From NCBI RefSeq assembly GCF_009711445.1, contig NZ_SMMC01000202.1:1-46744 (forward strand): a DNA stretch of 46,744 nt, given 5' to 3'. The notes under the pieces were generated by a model, which was not told the DNA's origin, did no database searches, and worked only from the letters and a program-made list of their open reading frames with translations. The DNA comes from Curvivirga aplysinae (GTDB lineage: Bacteria; Pseudomonadota; Alphaproteobacteria; UBA8366; Aestuariispiraceae). Both the position numbers and the translations under genes were made by a program. Positions 35,337 through 45,325 of this stretch are shown piece by piece. Position 1 is the stretch's first letter, and the number at the start of each line of letters is the position of its first letter.

Positions 35337-36632
35337 ATGTTAACACTCAATGAAAAACGGGCGCTGGCGTTGAATGCTTTTCTCGCAGCAATTAAAGCAG
35401 CAGATCCAAAAACGGCTATAGAGACGCATCTGTCAAAATGGCTGGAAGAAGAGGGCGCAAATGTATCTTCAATTATTCCTATAGCTGTTGGTAAGGCTGC
35501 TATTCCATTGATGCAGGGGCTTTTATCTGTCATCCCATCTGAGAGGTTGAGGCAAAAAGGTTTGGTGATTACCAACCGCGAAAATCAAATGAATATTGAT
35601 GGCGCAGAAGTTCTGGTTGCTAGTCATCCTTTGCCAGATGAGCAAGGACTAATGGCAACACAGAAGCTGATCGAAATTATTTCTAATGCGTCTGATGAAG
35701 ATCATATCTTATTTTGCGTCAGTGGTGGTGCTTCCGCTATGTTGCCAGCACCTTTAGGCGGTATTTCGTTAGCAGATAAAATTGCTACGACCGATCTTTT
35801 ACTGGCGAGCGGCGCTGACATCGTTTCTGTGAATACTGTCCGCAAACATCTCTCAAATATAAAAGGCGGTGGTGTTGTAAAGTTGGCTGCACCTGCAAGG
35901 ATAACATCGTTTGTTTTATCGGATGTAATTGGTGATGATTTAAGTGCAATTGCTAGCGGACCCACAGTGGCAGATGAAACCACATTTCAGGATGCAGAAA
36001 GTATTTTAAGACAGTTTAAAATTTGGGACAAAGTGCCTCAATCAGTCCGTGATGTTTTAGGGGCCGCGGCTGAAGAAACATTGAAACCCGATGATCCGCG
36101 TCTATCCCTAACTCAAAATCATTTGATTGGTTCAAATGCGGTTAGCGTTGAAGCTGCAAAGAACTATCTCTCAGAGGCTGGGGTAGAACTGCTTGAAACG
36201 CTCTATCCTTTGGAAGGAAATGCAAGGGAAGAAGCTGTTGCACTGGTCTCAGCTGTCGCAGATATCCCGAGTACGGATCAGGTTAGTGCTTTTGTGACAG
36301 GTGGGGAAACAACCGTGAGCCTTGTCGGGGATGGCAAAGGGGGGCGCAACCAGGAATTTACATTGGCCTTTATGTTATACGCCATGGAAAAAAGACTTCC
36401 ACATGAATGGGTTTGCTTAAGTGGTGGTACAGATGGGCGGGATGGCCCAACCGATGCGGCTGGTGGCCTCATAGACAAAGACAGTTTTATGCGTATGATG
36501 AAGAAAACCAGAAATCCAGTAGCTGAGCTTGAAAATAATAATGCTTATGAAGCGCTTAAGGCTTCAGAAGATTTAATTATGACAGGCGGCACAGGTACGA
36601 ATGTAGCAGATATTCAGATTGTTTTGATTTAA
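35337..36632 (+). CDS. gckA: Glycerate 2-kinase (MOFRL/GckA type)
   Basis: A 431-residue kinase that makes 2-phosphoglycerate from glycerate and ATP. The N-terminal DUF4147 part has PIAVGKAAIPLMQGLL and ASHPLPDEQGLMATQKLIEI, and FCVSGGASAMLPAPLGGISL forms the nucleotide loop. The C-terminal MOFRL domain has FVTGGETTVSLVGDGKGGRN followed by QEFTLAF, then CLSGGTDGRDGPTDAAGG. It would feed glyoxylate- or tartrate-derived glycerate into glycolysis. Its TAA stop overlaps the stop of the convergent lysR gene by four bases (TTAA). Operon with the FAH-family gene. Confidence 0.92.
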   Translation: MLTLNEKRALALNAFLAAIKAADPKTAIETHLSKWLEEEGANVSSIIPIAVGKAAIPLMQGLLSVIPSERLRQKGLVITNRENQMNIDGAEVLVASHPLPDEQGLMATQKLIEIISNASDEDHILFCVSGGASAMLPAPLGGISLADKIATTDLLLASGADIVSVNTVRKHLSNIKGGGVVKLAAPARITSFVLSDVIGDDLSAIASGPTVADETTFQDAESILRQFKIWDKVPQSVRDVLGAAAEETLKPDDPRLSLTQNHLIGSNAVSVEAAKNYLSEAGVELLETLYPLEGNAREEAVALVSAVADIPSTDQVSAFVTGGETTVSLVGDGKGGRNQEFTLAFMLYAMEKRLPHEWVCLSGGTDGRDGPTDAAGGLIDKDSFMRMMKKTRNPVAELENNNAYEALKASEDLIMTGGTGTNVADIQIVLI

Positions 36633-37510
36633 GCGTCACTTTTGTTTTTGATATAATCTCGTGTAGCTTGCATGAAGGCTTTGATCGCACCCAGATGTGC
36701 ACGGTCTTTCATGCAAACAACTGATTCTGTAAGGAGCCGTGTGCAATCTTCAATAGGGATTGCTTTAAGGCGACGGTCATAGCCAAATTCCGGTTGGGTC
36801 ACAAAACCGACACCGATACCTGCGGCAACTGCATCTTTTAAGGCCTCTAATCCATCCACATCCATCACAACTTTTGGTGTGATTCCTTTATCTGCAAATT
36901 CCTGTTTGATGGTTTGAATGGTACGTGAACCGCCTTCACGGAATACAAGTGCTTCTTCACGTAGATGTTCCAAGGTAATGCTATCATATTGGGCAAGTGG
37001 ATGGCTGTTTTCAACAAAGGCAACCAATGGGTCACTGCGTAAGGGAATGAATTCAAGGCGATCATCACCCGGAGGTTCCGCCAAGACGGCTACGTCGGCC
37101 GTAAAATCAAAAATCTGATAAAGTGCGTTTTGTGAGTTAGCAACTTTAAGAGAGACAGAAACGCCGGGATGTTTTCTGCGAAAATCCCCAACAGTCTGTA
37201 TGATATGTAGAGGTGAGTCCGCGGTAATGTTCAAATGACCCACACGCAGCTTTTGGCTTTCAGACAGTAACTCAATTGCCTGTTTTTCATATTCAAACTG
37301 GCGTTTTGTGATTTCAAACAAGGCTTGGCCTAATTCGGTTGGTGTTACCAGGCGTTTATGACGATTAAAAAGTAAGATACCAAATCGTTCTTCTAATTTA
37401 CGAACCTGATCAGAAATCGCAGGTTGTGTAAGGCCTAACTCATTGGCAGCTTTGGAAAAGCCCCCATAAGTGGCAACTGCATGAAAGGCACGAAACTGGG
37501 CATAATACAT
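36629..37510 (-). CDS. LysR-family regulator, likely activator of phnWAY
   Basis: A 293-residue LysR regulator. The winged HTH (YAQFRAFHAVATYGGFSKAA, GLTQPAISDQVRKLEERFGI) and the effector domain (residues ~88-290, RVGHLNITADSPLHIIQTVG) are complete. It is divergent from phnW across 176 bases containing a T-N11-A palindrome. Such LysR proteins (PhnR) activate AEP catabolism in other Proteobacteria, in some cases without phosphate control. Activation by AEP or a product is inferred from position. Confidence 0.9.
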   Translation of the reverse strand: MYYAQFRAFHAVATYGGFSKAANELGLTQPAISDQVRKLEERFGILLFNRHKRLVTPTELGQALFEITKRQFEYEKQAIELLSESQKLRVGHLNITADSPLHIIQTVGDFRRKHPGVSVSLKVANSQNALYQIFDFTADVAVLAEPPGDDRLEFIPLRSDPLVAFVENSHPLAQYDSITLEHLREEALVFREGGSRTIQTIKQEFADKGITPKVVMDVDGLEALKDAVAAGIGVGFVTQPEFGYDRRLKAIPIEDCTRLLTESVVCMKDRAHLGAIKAFMQATRDYIKNKSDA

Positions 37511-37569
37511 GGCGTTATCTCTTACATATTTGTGTCACATAATTCTGCTATAAACATACCTACTTTTGC

Positions 37570-37584
37570 ATAAGTAAAACTTAT
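37570..37584. promoter_or_regulatory. LysR-type operator (T-N11-A) between lysR and phnW
   Basis: ATAAG-TAAAA-CTTAT is a perfect inverted repeat that contains the T-N11-A rule, at 103 bases before the phnW start and 60 bases before the LysR start. Confidence 0.6.
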
Positions 37585-37686
37585 TAATTTGATATGAATT
37601 AACGATTTGAATTATTATTAGCGATATGCGAAATAATGTCCAGAAGATAATTTTCAGAAGTTACATGCCTGATTTGGGAAAAACAG

Positions 37687-38889
37687 ATGACGAAACAAAC
37701 ACCACGTGAGAACGGTCCATTTGCTGATTTAGCATCTGCAGGTACAGAACCTGCATTGTTAACACCCGGCCCTTTGACAACTTCCATGCGTACAAAAGAA
37801 TCCATGCTTCGGGATTGGGGGTCTTGGGATGATGACTTCAAAGCTATCTCCAAGGAAATCCGTATCCGTTTGGTTGATATGTGTGACGGTGGTGAAGATT
37901 ACGATTGTGCTTTGATGCAAGGCAGTGGGTCTTTCTCAGTTGAGGCAATGTTATCTTCCTTTATCCCAAAAAATGGAAGTAAAACACTATTGTTGATGAA
38001 TGGCGCATATGGTCAACGTTCCAAGAAAACAATGGATTATCTTGATCGTGATTATGTGGAATTGGACAAAGGTGATTACTTGCCGCCAATGCCAAATGAA
38101 GTCGCGGATATTCTGGATAGTGATCCGGCAATTAGCCATGTGGTTCTGGTTCATTGTGAAACCAGTTCCGGCATTTTGAATCCATTAAAAGAAATTTCTG
38201 ATGTTGTTGTGGCTAAAGGTCGCAAGCTTCTGGTCGATTCAATGTCTGCATTTGGTGCTGTGCCATTATCCGTTAAGGATATCCCTTTTGAGGCTATGGT
38301 ATCTTCTGCCAATAAATGTATCGAAGGTGTGCCGGGTTTTGGATTTATTGTGGCAAAGAAATCAGCGCTGGAAGCGGCAAAAGGAAATAGTCATTCTTTG
38401 GCCTTGGATGTCCATGATCAATGGGCGCATATGAATAAGACAGGTCAATGGCGTTTCACCCCACCGACCCATACGGTTGTGGCATTTCTAGAAGCGCTTT
38501 ACCAACATGAAGAAGAAGGCAATGTGGAAGGTCGTCATGGCCGTTACCTAAATAACCGTCAGGTTTTGGTTAAAGGTATGCGCGAATTGGGCTTTGAAAC
38601 ATTATTGGAAGACCGTTGGTTATCGCCAATCATTACAACTTTCTTTTGTCCAGCTCACAAAAATTTCGATTTCGCAACTTTCTATGCAGAAATCAAAAAG
38701 GAAGGTTACATCATCTATCCGGGTAAATTAACCGTGGTTGATAGCTTCCGCGTTGGCAATATTGGCCAACTTTTCGAAGAAGATATGAATGGTGTTCTGG
38801 CTGCCATGAAAAAAGCCTGCGTTTCTATGGGGGTGGACGATTGTTCCCCACCTGCGGAAGCTCTTGAACAACGCAAGCTGCAAGCTTGA
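37687..38889 (+). CDS. phnW: 2-aminoethylphosphonate--pyruvate transaminase
   Basis: A 400-residue fold-I PLP aminotransferase that converts AEP and pyruvate to phosphonoacetaldehyde and alanine. LLTPGPLTTSMRTKESMLRD followed by WGSWDDDF is the PhnW signature, ALMQGSGSFSVEAMLSSFIP and HCETSSGILNPLKEI follow, DSMSAFGAVP binds PLP, and SSANKCIEGVPGFGF carries the Schiff-base Lys210. The N-terminal ~25 residues and the C-terminal tail make it longer than the ~365-residue enterobacterial form. First gene of phnW-phnA-phnY, 38 bases before phnA. Confidence 0.95.
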   Translation: MTKQTPRENGPFADLASAGTEPALLTPGPLTTSMRTKESMLRDWGSWDDDFKAISKEIRIRLVDMCDGGEDYDCALMQGSGSFSVEAMLSSFIPKNGSKTLLLMNGAYGQRSKKTMDYLDRDYVELDKGDYLPPMPNEVADILDSDPAISHVVLVHCETSSGILNPLKEISDVVVAKGRKLLVDSMSAFGAVPLSVKDIPFEAMVSSANKCIEGVPGFGFIVAKKSALEAAKGNSHSLALDVHDQWAHMNKTGQWRFTPPTHTVVAFLEALYQHEEEGNVEGRHGRYLNNRQVLVKGMRELGFETLLEDRWLSPIITTFFCPAHKNFDFATFYAEIKKEGYIIYPGKLTVVDSFRVGNIGQLFEEDMNGVLAAMKKACVSMGVDDCSPPAEALEQRKLQA

Positions 38890-38927
38890 TTAAATAAACT
38901 AATGGATTTGAATTAAAGGATAAAACT

Positions 38928-40172
38928 ATGTCTGAGAAACCAGCTTCTGTATCTGTAAATGGTCGTGATTATAAATGGCCGTCCCGTCCGGTTTGCGTTG
39001 TATGTATCGATGGTTCTGAGCCAGCTTACATTGAAAAAGCAATTGAAATGGGGGTGATGCCTTATATGAAAGAAGCTTTGGCAAAAGGCGCAGACCTTCG
39101 TGCGGATTGCGTAATCCCAAGTTTCACAAACCCAAATAATATGTCTATCGTGACAGGCCAGCCACCAAAAGTTCATGGCATTTGCGGTAACTATTTCTAT
39201 GATATGGAAAACGATACTGAAGTTATGATGAATGAGCCACGTTTCTTGCGTGTGCCAACAATCTTTAAAGCCTTCCAGGATGAAGGTGCAAAGATTGCTG
39301 TTGTGACAGCGAAAGATAAATTGCGTCGTATGTTGGGTCATGAGTTAGATTTCTCCAAAGGGACAGCGATTTCCTTCTCATCTGAGAAATCAAATGAAAC
39401 AAATATGGCGGAGCATGGTATTGAAAACGCTTCTGAGTGGTTAGGGCGTGAAGTGCCTTCTGTATATTCTGCGGAATTGTCTGAATTCATTTTTGCTGCA
39501 GGTGTCAAGCTTGCTGACGAATTCAAGCCGGATTTAATGTATCTTTCCACAACGGATTACATCCAGCATAAACATGCGCCAGGTACACCTGTTGCCAATG
39601 AATTTTACGCAATGTTGGACAAATACATGGCTCAGTTGGATGAGCGTGGCTTTGTTATCGGCATGACCGCCGACCATGGTATGAAGCCGAAACATACAGG
39701 CGAAGGTGAGCCTGATGTTATCTTCTTGCAAGATGTTTTGGATGAGTGGTTGGGCAAAGGTCAAAGCCGTGTGATCCTTCCAATTACCGATCCATATGTA
39801 GTTCATCATGGTGCACTTGGTTCTTTCGCCACAGCATATCTTCCAGAAGAAGGTCGTGAAGAAATTATCGCGAAACTAGCTGCGATGGACGGCATGATGG
39901 TTGCGCTAAATCGTGAAGAAGGCTGTGCAAAGTTTGAATTACCAGAAGACCGCACAGGTGACGTTATTCTCGTTTCCGATACAAATAAAGTATTAGGTAC
40001 ATCGGCTGATCGTCATGATTTGAGTGCGTTGAAGGAACCTCTTCGTTCTCATGGTGGTATTTCTGAGCAGCAAGTACCTTTGCTTTGTAACAAAGCAGTT
40101 GAAGGCATCACAGCAGATCGTCGTCTTCGTAACTTTGATGTATTTGATGTGGCGTTGAACCACGCTTCCTAA
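38928..40172 (+). CDS. phnA: Phosphonoacetate hydrolase
   Basis: A 414-residue alkaline-phosphatase-superfamily enzyme that cleaves the C-P bond of phosphonoacetate to acetate and phosphate. Metal ligands fit Asp28 (VCIDGSEP), Asp210 and His214 (TTDYIQHKHAPG), Asp249 and His250 (MTADHGMK) and His375 (LRSHGGIS). The nucleophile is Thr67 in PSFTNPNNMSI. All match the pattern of the Sinorhizobium enzyme. AAGGA precedes the start. It needs phosphonoacetate made by the downstream PhnY, so AEP goes through the oxidative route rather than PhnX. Confidence 0.95.
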   Translation: MSEKPASVSVNGRDYKWPSRPVCVVCIDGSEPAYIEKAIEMGVMPYMKEALAKGADLRADCVIPSFTNPNNMSIVTGQPPKVHGICGNYFYDMENDTEVMMNEPRFLRVPTIFKAFQDEGAKIAVVTAKDKLRRMLGHELDFSKGTAISFSSEKSNETNMAEHGIENASEWLGREVPSVYSAELSEFIFAAGVKLADEFKPDLMYLSTTDYIQHKHAPGTPVANEFYAMLDKYMAQLDERGFVIGMTADHGMKPKHTGEGEPDVIFLQDVLDEWLGKGQSRVILPITDPYVVHHGALGSFATAYLPEEGREEIIAKLAAMDGMMVALNREEGCAKFELPEDRTGDVILVSDTNKVLGTSADRHDLSALKEPLRSHGGISEQQVPLLCNKAVEGITADRRLRNFDVFDVALNHAS

Positions 40173-40193
40173 ATCTCGGGAAGGAGAGAAATT

Positions 40194-41630
40194 ATGCCTG
40201 CAAATTTTGAGGTAAGACATGAAGCCATGCGCATCGCTGGCAAGAAGATACTAACGGATGAACGTATTGATGTTTTACATCCATATGACAATCAGTTGGT
40301 CGGAACTGTCCCAAAAGGGAAAGTGGAACATGTTCGTGACGCTTTTGAAAAGGCTGCGAATTTTGAATCTAAACTAACCCGGCACGATCGTTATGAGATT
40401 TTGCAAAAGACAGCAGATATTCTTGTGGAACGTAAAGAATTGATTTCAGACGTGATTACTGCGGAATCAGGTCTTTGTAAAAAAGATAGTCTTTATGAAG
40501 TTGGTCGTGCCTATGATGTATTTAGCTTATCTGCGCGCTTATGCATTATGGACGATAGTGAAGTTTATTCCTGTGACATCACACCGCATGGCAAACAACG
40601 TAAGATTTTCACAACGCGTGAACCTCTTTCTGCAATCAGTGCGATTACCCCGTTTAACCACCCGTTAAATCAGGTTGCACATAAGGTTGCACCATCTATC
40701 GCAACAAATAACTGCATGGTGTTAAAGCCAACAGAAAAGACACCATTAACTGCGATGTTATTGGCTGATGTTCTTTATGATGCTGGTTTGCCGCCTGAAA
40801 TGTTCTCTGTGGTGACAGGAGATCCTGCAGATATCGCGGATGAAATGTTGACCAATGAACATGCCGAATTGGTGACATTCACCGGTGGTGTGCCAATTGG
40901 TAAATATATCGCCGAACATGCAGGTTATAAGCGTAAGGTCCTTGAACTTGGTGGTAATGACCCGTTGATCGTTTGTGCGGATGCGGACTTGGATAAAGCG
41001 GCTGAGCTGGCTGTTGCAGGTAGTTTCAAAAACTCTGGTCAACGCTGTACAGCGGTGAAACGTATCTTGGTTGTAGAAGAAGTTGCAGATGAATTTGCGG
41101 CATTGGTGGCTGAAAAAACCAAAGCGATAAAATATGGCGATCCATTTGATGCGTCCGTTGATATGGGAACTGTGATCACCGAAGATTCTGCAATTCTGTT
41201 TGAAAATCGTGTGAATGATGCTGTTTCAAAAGGGGCCAAGTTGCTTCTTGGAAATGAACGTCATGGGGCTTTGTATTCCCCAACTGTGGTGGATCATGTT
41301 CCTTATGACTGTGATTTGGTACGTGAGGAAACATTCGGTCCGGTTGCGCCAATCATTCGTTGTAAAGATATCGACGATGTAATCCGTGTTTCCAATTCTA
41401 CTGCCTTTGGCTTGTCATCGGGTGTCTGCACTGATGATTGGCCAACAATCCAACGTTTTATTAAAGAGCTGAAAGTTGGCACTGTGAACGTTTGGGAAGT
41501 TCCTGGTTACCGTATTGAGATGTCTCCATTTGGCGGCATTAAAGATTCTGGTCTTGGGTATAAAGAAGGTGTTTTGGAGGCAATGAAAAGTTTCACCAAT
41601 GTGAAATCCTACTCTCTGCCTTGGGTGTAA
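40194..41630 (+). CDS. phnY: Phosphonoacetaldehyde dehydrogenase
   Basis: A 478-residue NAD+-dependent aldehyde dehydrogenase. Cys285 in [14 protein letters not shown] is the nucleophile and Glu251 in [11 protein letters not shown] the general base; the cofactor part is [16 protein letters not shown]. An early stretch [20 protein letters not shown] is typical of PhnY. It oxidises phosphonoacetaldehyde to phosphonoacetate for PhnA. Lying 21 bases after phnA with GGAAGGAGAG before its ATG, it ends the catabolic operon; two hairpins follow. Confidence 0.94.
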   Translation: MPANFEVRHEAMRIAGKKILTDERIDVLHPYDNQLVGTVPKGKVEHVRDAFEKAANFESKLTRHDRYEILQKTADILVERKELISDVITAESGLCKKDSLYEVGRAYDVFSLSARLCIMDDSEVYSCDITPHGKQRKIFTTREPLSAISAITPFNHPLNQVAHKVAPSIATNNCMVLKPTEKTPLTAMLLADVLYDAGLPPEMFSVVTGDPADIADEMLTNEHAELVTFTGGVPIGKYIAEHAGYKRKVLELGGNDPLIVCADADLDKAAELAVAGSFKNSGQRCTAVKRILVVEEVADEFAALVAEKTKAIKYGDPFDASVDMGTVITEDSAILFENRVNDAVSKGAKLLLGNERHGALYSPTVVDHVPYDCDLVREETFGPVAPIIRCKDIDDVIRVSNSTAFGLSSGVCTDDWPTIQRFIKELKVGTVNVWEVPGYRIEMSPFGGIKDSGLGYKEGVLEAMKSFTNVKSYSLPWV

Positions 41631-41661
41631 TTCAATAACGACCCATTAGGTTATCCTGAGA

Positions 41662-41734
41662 CTTGGCTTTGTAGGAAAGCCAAGGTTTCAAATAACTGGG
41701 CTGTTCTCTTTGGAGAGGCAGCCCATTTTTTTTT
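41662..41734 (+). terminator. Tandem hairpins and terminator after phnY
   Basis: A perfect CTTGGCTTT/AAAGCCAAG hairpin (41662-41684) is followed by a TGGGCTG/CAGCCCA stem with inner TCTC/GAGA pairing (41697-41725) and nine T. The second is an intrinsic terminator; the first may guard the 3' end. Confidence 0.85.
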
Positions 41735-41791
41735 ACTCTTGTATATATGTGAATGCTAATAAATAATAAGGAGCTAGTTACGAGGGTAAAG

Positions 41792-42343
41792 ATGGCGGTA
41801 TGCGATGTTGCCATAGAGAGAGTCTTAAATCATCAGTTGATGCAATTGTATAATTATTGGCTTTCTATTTCTGATGGGGGAAGTTCTCTTCCTCCTAAAT
41901 CTTTCTTTGATCCAGTTGATCTACCAAAATTACTTTCCTCCCTTATCATGGTAGAAATGCGCCAAGAGGGCGATGGTGAACCACGTGTGTTTTATCGTCT
42001 GGTGGGGTCTGACATGGTGCGCAACTGGGGGGCGGATAGTTCCGGAAAATACTTAGATGAATTAACGGACGGCAAATTTACCGGTTATTTAAACTCTCAA
42101 TACCAACAAGTTGCGCAATTGAAGCGGCCGTTATATTGGCATTATCTTCTTCGTTGGGAAGATGGACATTTATCAAATAATAGCCGACTTTATATTCCAT
42201 TCTCGTCCGAAAAAGATCCCAATAGGGTCTCTACAATCATCGTTGGTCAAATCATTCGACATGATACTAAAATTTTGATGGAACCTATGTCGCCTCATGT
42301 GAAAGATCTGGAAGTGATTGAGTTAGATTTTCAAGAATTTTAG
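41792..42343 (+). CDS. PAS-domain protein (PAS_5/DUF1488-like alphaproteobacterial type)
   Basis: A 183-residue single-domain protein with the PAS_5 pattern: LMQLYNYWLSISDGGSSLPP with FDPVDLPKLLSSLIMVEM, then FYRLVGSDMVRNWGADSSGK and a final YIPFSSEKDPNRVSTIIVGQ. Such proteins are common in Rhodospirillales, often in high copy, and are thought to be sensors without output domain. The ATG at 41753 is possible, but GAGGG lies five bases before the one at 41792. No clear link with the phn operon except position. Confidence 0.8.
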   Translation: MAVCDVAIERVLNHQLMQLYNYWLSISDGGSSLPPKSFFDPVDLPKLLSSLIMVEMRQEGDGEPRVFYRLVGSDMVRNWGADSSGKYLDELTDGKFTGYLNSQYQQVAQLKRPLYWHYLLRWEDGHLSNNSRLYIPFSSEKDPNRVSTIIVGQIIRHDTKILMEPMSPHVKDLEVIELDFQEF

Positions 42344-42350
42344 AGAATAA

Positions 42351-42380
42351 AAAAGCCCCTGATTACGGATAATCAGGGGC
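42351..42380 (-). terminator. Terminator of the AEP transporter operon
   Basis: An 11-base-pair stem, GCCCCTGATTA and TAATCAGGGGC with a four-base loop, followed by six T on the minus strand; on the plus strand there is no T run. Confidence 0.9.
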
Positions 42381-42411
42381 AAACTTACAAGGAGTAAGAC
42401 TTAAAATTATC

Positions 42412-44115
42412 TTACCTCCTGCGCCACGCTTGGAAATGGCGTTGCATTAGATAAGAAGAAATTGCATGAATGATTCTTGCACAGATACAGGTGTAGGCAA
42501 TCATCATTGCCATAGCCGCAGCCGGAGCAATATCGCCCGCATCATCCATGTTTAAAACGGCAACAGATGCGAGTGTCGTGTCTGAGGAATACAAGAATAC
42601 AACCGCGGATACGGTGGTCATCGCATTCAGGAACAGATACATGGACACATCCAAAATTGCTGGTGAACATACAGGTACAGTCACACGTCCGAAGGTTTTA
42701 TAGAATGGCGCCTTCAAACTTGCTGAAACGGATTCAAATTCGTTATCCATTTGTTGTAAGGCAGTCACTGAGGTCAAATGACATACAGTGTAAAAGTGAG
42801 TAATCGTCACTAATACAAGGATCGCCATTGTGCCGTAAATCATCTCTCCAAGCCCATTCCATGGGGCATTGAAGAAGAAGATATAGGCAAGACCCAATAC
42901 CATACCTGGTACCGCAAGTGGGACAATGGCAATCATCTGAAAGATGCCACGTCCAATTTCAAAACCACGTCCTTTTTGTACAAGATATGCACCAAAGAAA
43001 ATGATGATTGTACCAAAGAATGCGGAATAGAGAGACATCTCAATAGAATTGTAGAAAGCTTCCCAGCCGCCACCGTCCATGAGATCGAAATCATAGTTGG
43101 CTAAGCTTAATTCTAGATTATAAGGCCAGAATGTTACAAGAGCAGCATATTGCGCCATACCGATCATACCAATGATGATCGCTGCGATCGCTAGGCAAAA
43201 ACCAAAGAAGAACCAGTCACGTTTTGCATCTGGTTTCGGGATCAAAACCACAGCTTTCGCAGATAGTAATGCGACTTGTTTCTTTTGTACAATACGATCG
43301 ACAACGAATGCTAGGACTGCGGGTGCTAGAAGAACGACGGATACAACAGCACCCATCTGGAAGTTCTGCTGACCAATTACCTGTTTATAGATATCTGTAG
43401 CCAAGACGTTAAAGTTACCGCCAATTACTTTGGGGACACCGAAATCTGTGAAGACAAGTGTGAAGACAACAAATGCCGCACTTATCAAACCATACTTCGC
43501 GCCCGGTAGAGTTACAGTAAAGAATGTCTTGATCTTGCTTGTACGTAACGCATCTGCTGCCTCATAGAGGCGGGCATCAGCAATGGATAGGGCGGTAATG
43601 ATAATCATCAACGCATGCGGGAAAACCCAATAGCTTGAGCCAATCACGACGCCAATCGGGCCGTAAATAGATTCGCCCATAAGCATGTCTTTTGCGACAC
43701 CTTGATTACCAAACCAATATACCAATGAAATACCGGAAAGCAGAGATGGTGTCAGAAGGGGAATTAAAGCAATGAGTTTAAAGAACCACTTAAACGGCAT
43801 ACATGTGCGCGTTAATGCGTATGCGTACATGAAAGAGACGGATAAGACAACGACTGACGCAATGATTGCGATATATAAACTGTTGAAGATAGAATTAAAC
43901 AATGCAGGCGTTGCGAAGAATTCGATATAGTTGGCTAGACCAACAAAAGCGCCATCGTCATTCTCGAAGGATTTCGAAAGCATTGTGAAGAGTGGCAAAA
44001 TGATACCAACAACCAGCAAGATACCGATTGCGATCATTGCTATACGCATGATCCAATCATCACGACTGACTTTTGGTTTTACAATTTGAGCTTTATTTTC
44101 TGTCATATCTGTCAT
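42412..44115 (-). CDS. AEP ABC transporter permease, fused double-domain
   Basis: A 567-residue inner-membrane protein with about 12 TM segments and two BPD-type permease halves. Each half has an EAA-like loop that meets the ATPase (EAADALRTSKIKTFFTVTLP and DNEFESVSASLKAPFYKTFG). It corresponds to the PhnU+PhnV pair in a single chain (FbpB-like), as in the 'putative AEP permease' family. It starts three bases after the ATPase stop, last gene of the importer operon. The cognate binding protein and ATPase are next to it. Confidence 0.9.
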   Translation of the reverse strand: MTDMTENKAQIVKPKVSRDDWIMRIAMIAIGILLVVGIILPLFTMLSKSFENDDGAFVGLANYIEFFATPALFNSIFNSLYIAIIASVVVLSVSFMYAYALTRTCMPFKWFFKLIALIPLLTPSLLSGISLVYWFGNQGVAKDMLMGESIYGPIGVVIGSSYWVFPHALMIIITALSIADARLYEAADALRTSKIKTFFTVTLPGAKYGLISAAFVVFTLVFTDFGVPKVIGGNFNVLATDIYKQVIGQQNFQMGAVVSVVLLAPAVLAFVVDRIVQKKQVALLSAKAVVLIPKPDAKRDWFFFGFCLAIAAIIIGMIGMAQYAALVTFWPYNLELSLANYDFDLMDGGGWEAFYNSIEMSLYSAFFGTIIIFFGAYLVQKGRGFEIGRGIFQMIAIVPLAVPGMVLGLAYIFFFNAPWNGLGEMIYGTMAILVLVTITHFYTVCHLTSVTALQQMDNEFESVSASLKAPFYKTFGRVTVPVCSPAILDVSMYLFLNAMTTVSAVVFLYSSDTTLASVAVLNMDDAGDIAPAAAMAMMIAYTCICARIIHAISSYLMQRHFQAWRRR

Positions 44116-44118
44116 GGC

Positions 44119-45201
44119 TCAGCCCTCGACCGGAAACAGACGAATATGTTTCTTAGGTAAGCGAACTTCAATCTCATTCCCAACAGCTAACTCAATACGT
44201 CGGGACAAGTTGATGGAGAAATCAGCTTCGATTGCGTTGCCACCTAATGGGCCGCCAGTCAGTTCCGCACGGAAGAAAGAGCCTAAGAATTCAAGATGTT
44301 TAATAGTAACGTGCATGCCATTATCATCGCGTTTTCCATCTTCAATCGCCACAATATCTTCTGGGCGAATCGCGACATGAATTCTATCACCAGTTTTAAA
44401 ATCTATATCTTCCTTTACAGAAAGTTCACAACCACCAACATTAACTTTGTGATCGCCAATTACTTCTCCTTCCATGAAATTCATGGTTCCAATGAAGTCT
44501 GCAACAAAAGCTGTTGTTGGGTGGCGATAAATTTCCATCGGGGTACCGATTTGTTCAATAACCCCATGGTTCATCACGACGATCCGGTCCGCCATTGTCA
44601 AAGCCTCTTCTTGGTCATGGGTTACCATAATGGTTGTTACGCCCAATTTTTGTTGAAGTGACTTAATCTCGTGGCGCAGGTGAGTACGTACGCGTGCATC
44701 CAGAGCGGAAAGTGGTTCATCAAGTAAAAGTAAGCCAGGGTTTGTTGCGATCGCACGGGCAAGTGCTACGCGTTGTTGCTGGCCACCGGAAAGTTGTGCC
44801 GGATATTTATTACCTTGATCAGGAAGGCCTATCGTATCTAGAAGTTCATCTACACGCTTTTCGATTTCAGGTTTCGGCATTTTGCGATTTTCAAGGCCAT
44901 ATGCAATATTTTTGCGAATAGTCATATTCGGAAAAAGTGCATAGGATTGGAATACGATACCAAAATCACGCTCGGAAGGTGGTAAAGCAGAAATATCCAG
45001 ACCAGCTTGATTAATGCTGCCTGTTGTTTGAATGTCCAATCCGGCAACTGCACGTAATAAAGTTGTTTTACCGCAACCAGATGGGCCGAGGAAACAGACA
45101 AATTCACCTTCATTCACGCTCATGGATACGTCGTTCAGAGCGGTAAAATCACCAAAATTCTTCACAACGTTATCAATTTTTAAGTAAGTCTTTTCCGACA
45201 T
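44119..45201 (-). CDS. phnT: AEP ABC transporter ATP-binding protein
   Basis: A 360-residue ATPase. Walker A is GPSGCGKT (39-46), the Q-loop is VFQSYALFPNMT, the signature LSGGQQQRVALARA, and Walker B LLLLDEPLSALD followed by VTHDQEEAL. The C-terminal TOBE-type domain runs from NFMEGEVIGDHKVNVGGCEL to the end. The family (TIGR-type PhnT) is close to PotA/FbpC. The frame starts at 45240, but GGGGAG lies just before the ATG at 45201. It follows phnS after a 204-base gap that holds a stable hairpin. Confidence 0.92.
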   Translation of the reverse strand: MSEKTYLKIDNVVKNFGDFTALNDVSMSVNEGEFVCFLGPSGCGKTTLLRAVAGLDIQTTGSINQAGLDISALPPSERDFGIVFQSYALFPNMTIRKNIAYGLENRKMPKPEIEKRVDELLDTIGLPDQGNKYPAQLSGGQQQRVALARAIATNPGLLLLDEPLSALDARVRTHLRHEIKSLQQKLGVTTIMVTHDQEEALTMADRIVVMNHGVIEQIGTPMEIYRHPTTAFVADFIGTMNFMEGEVIGDHKVNVGGCELSVKEDIDFKTGDRIHVAIRPEDIVAIEDGKRDDNGMHVTIKHLEFLGSFFRAELTGGPLGGNAIEADFSINLSRRIELAVGNEIEVRLPKKHIRLFPVEG

Positions 45202-45271
45202 TTGTTTTTCTCCCCAGCTTCCAGTCGTCCGCTGATCCATACGCCAAGATTATAAATGACGCGATGATATT

Positions 45272-45305
45272 ATTATAACTAATGGTTTCTATGATTATAA
45301 CTAAT
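45272..45305 (-). promoter_or_regulatory. Tandem TATAAT direct repeat upstream of phnT
   Basis: ATTAGTTATAAT occurs twice on the minus strand (45305-45294 and 45283-45272), start-to-start 22 bases apart, two helical turns. Each copy contains the -10 consensus. They may form an internal promoter or a paired operator before phnT. Confidence 0.45.
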
Positions 45306-45325
45306 AGAACCCTTGTAACGAATGA

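Noticed and set aside
37530-37552. Second Pho box before phnW (TGTCAC ... CTGCTAT)
   Set aside because: The second half differs from CTGTCAT and the spacing is wrong (13 instead of 11).
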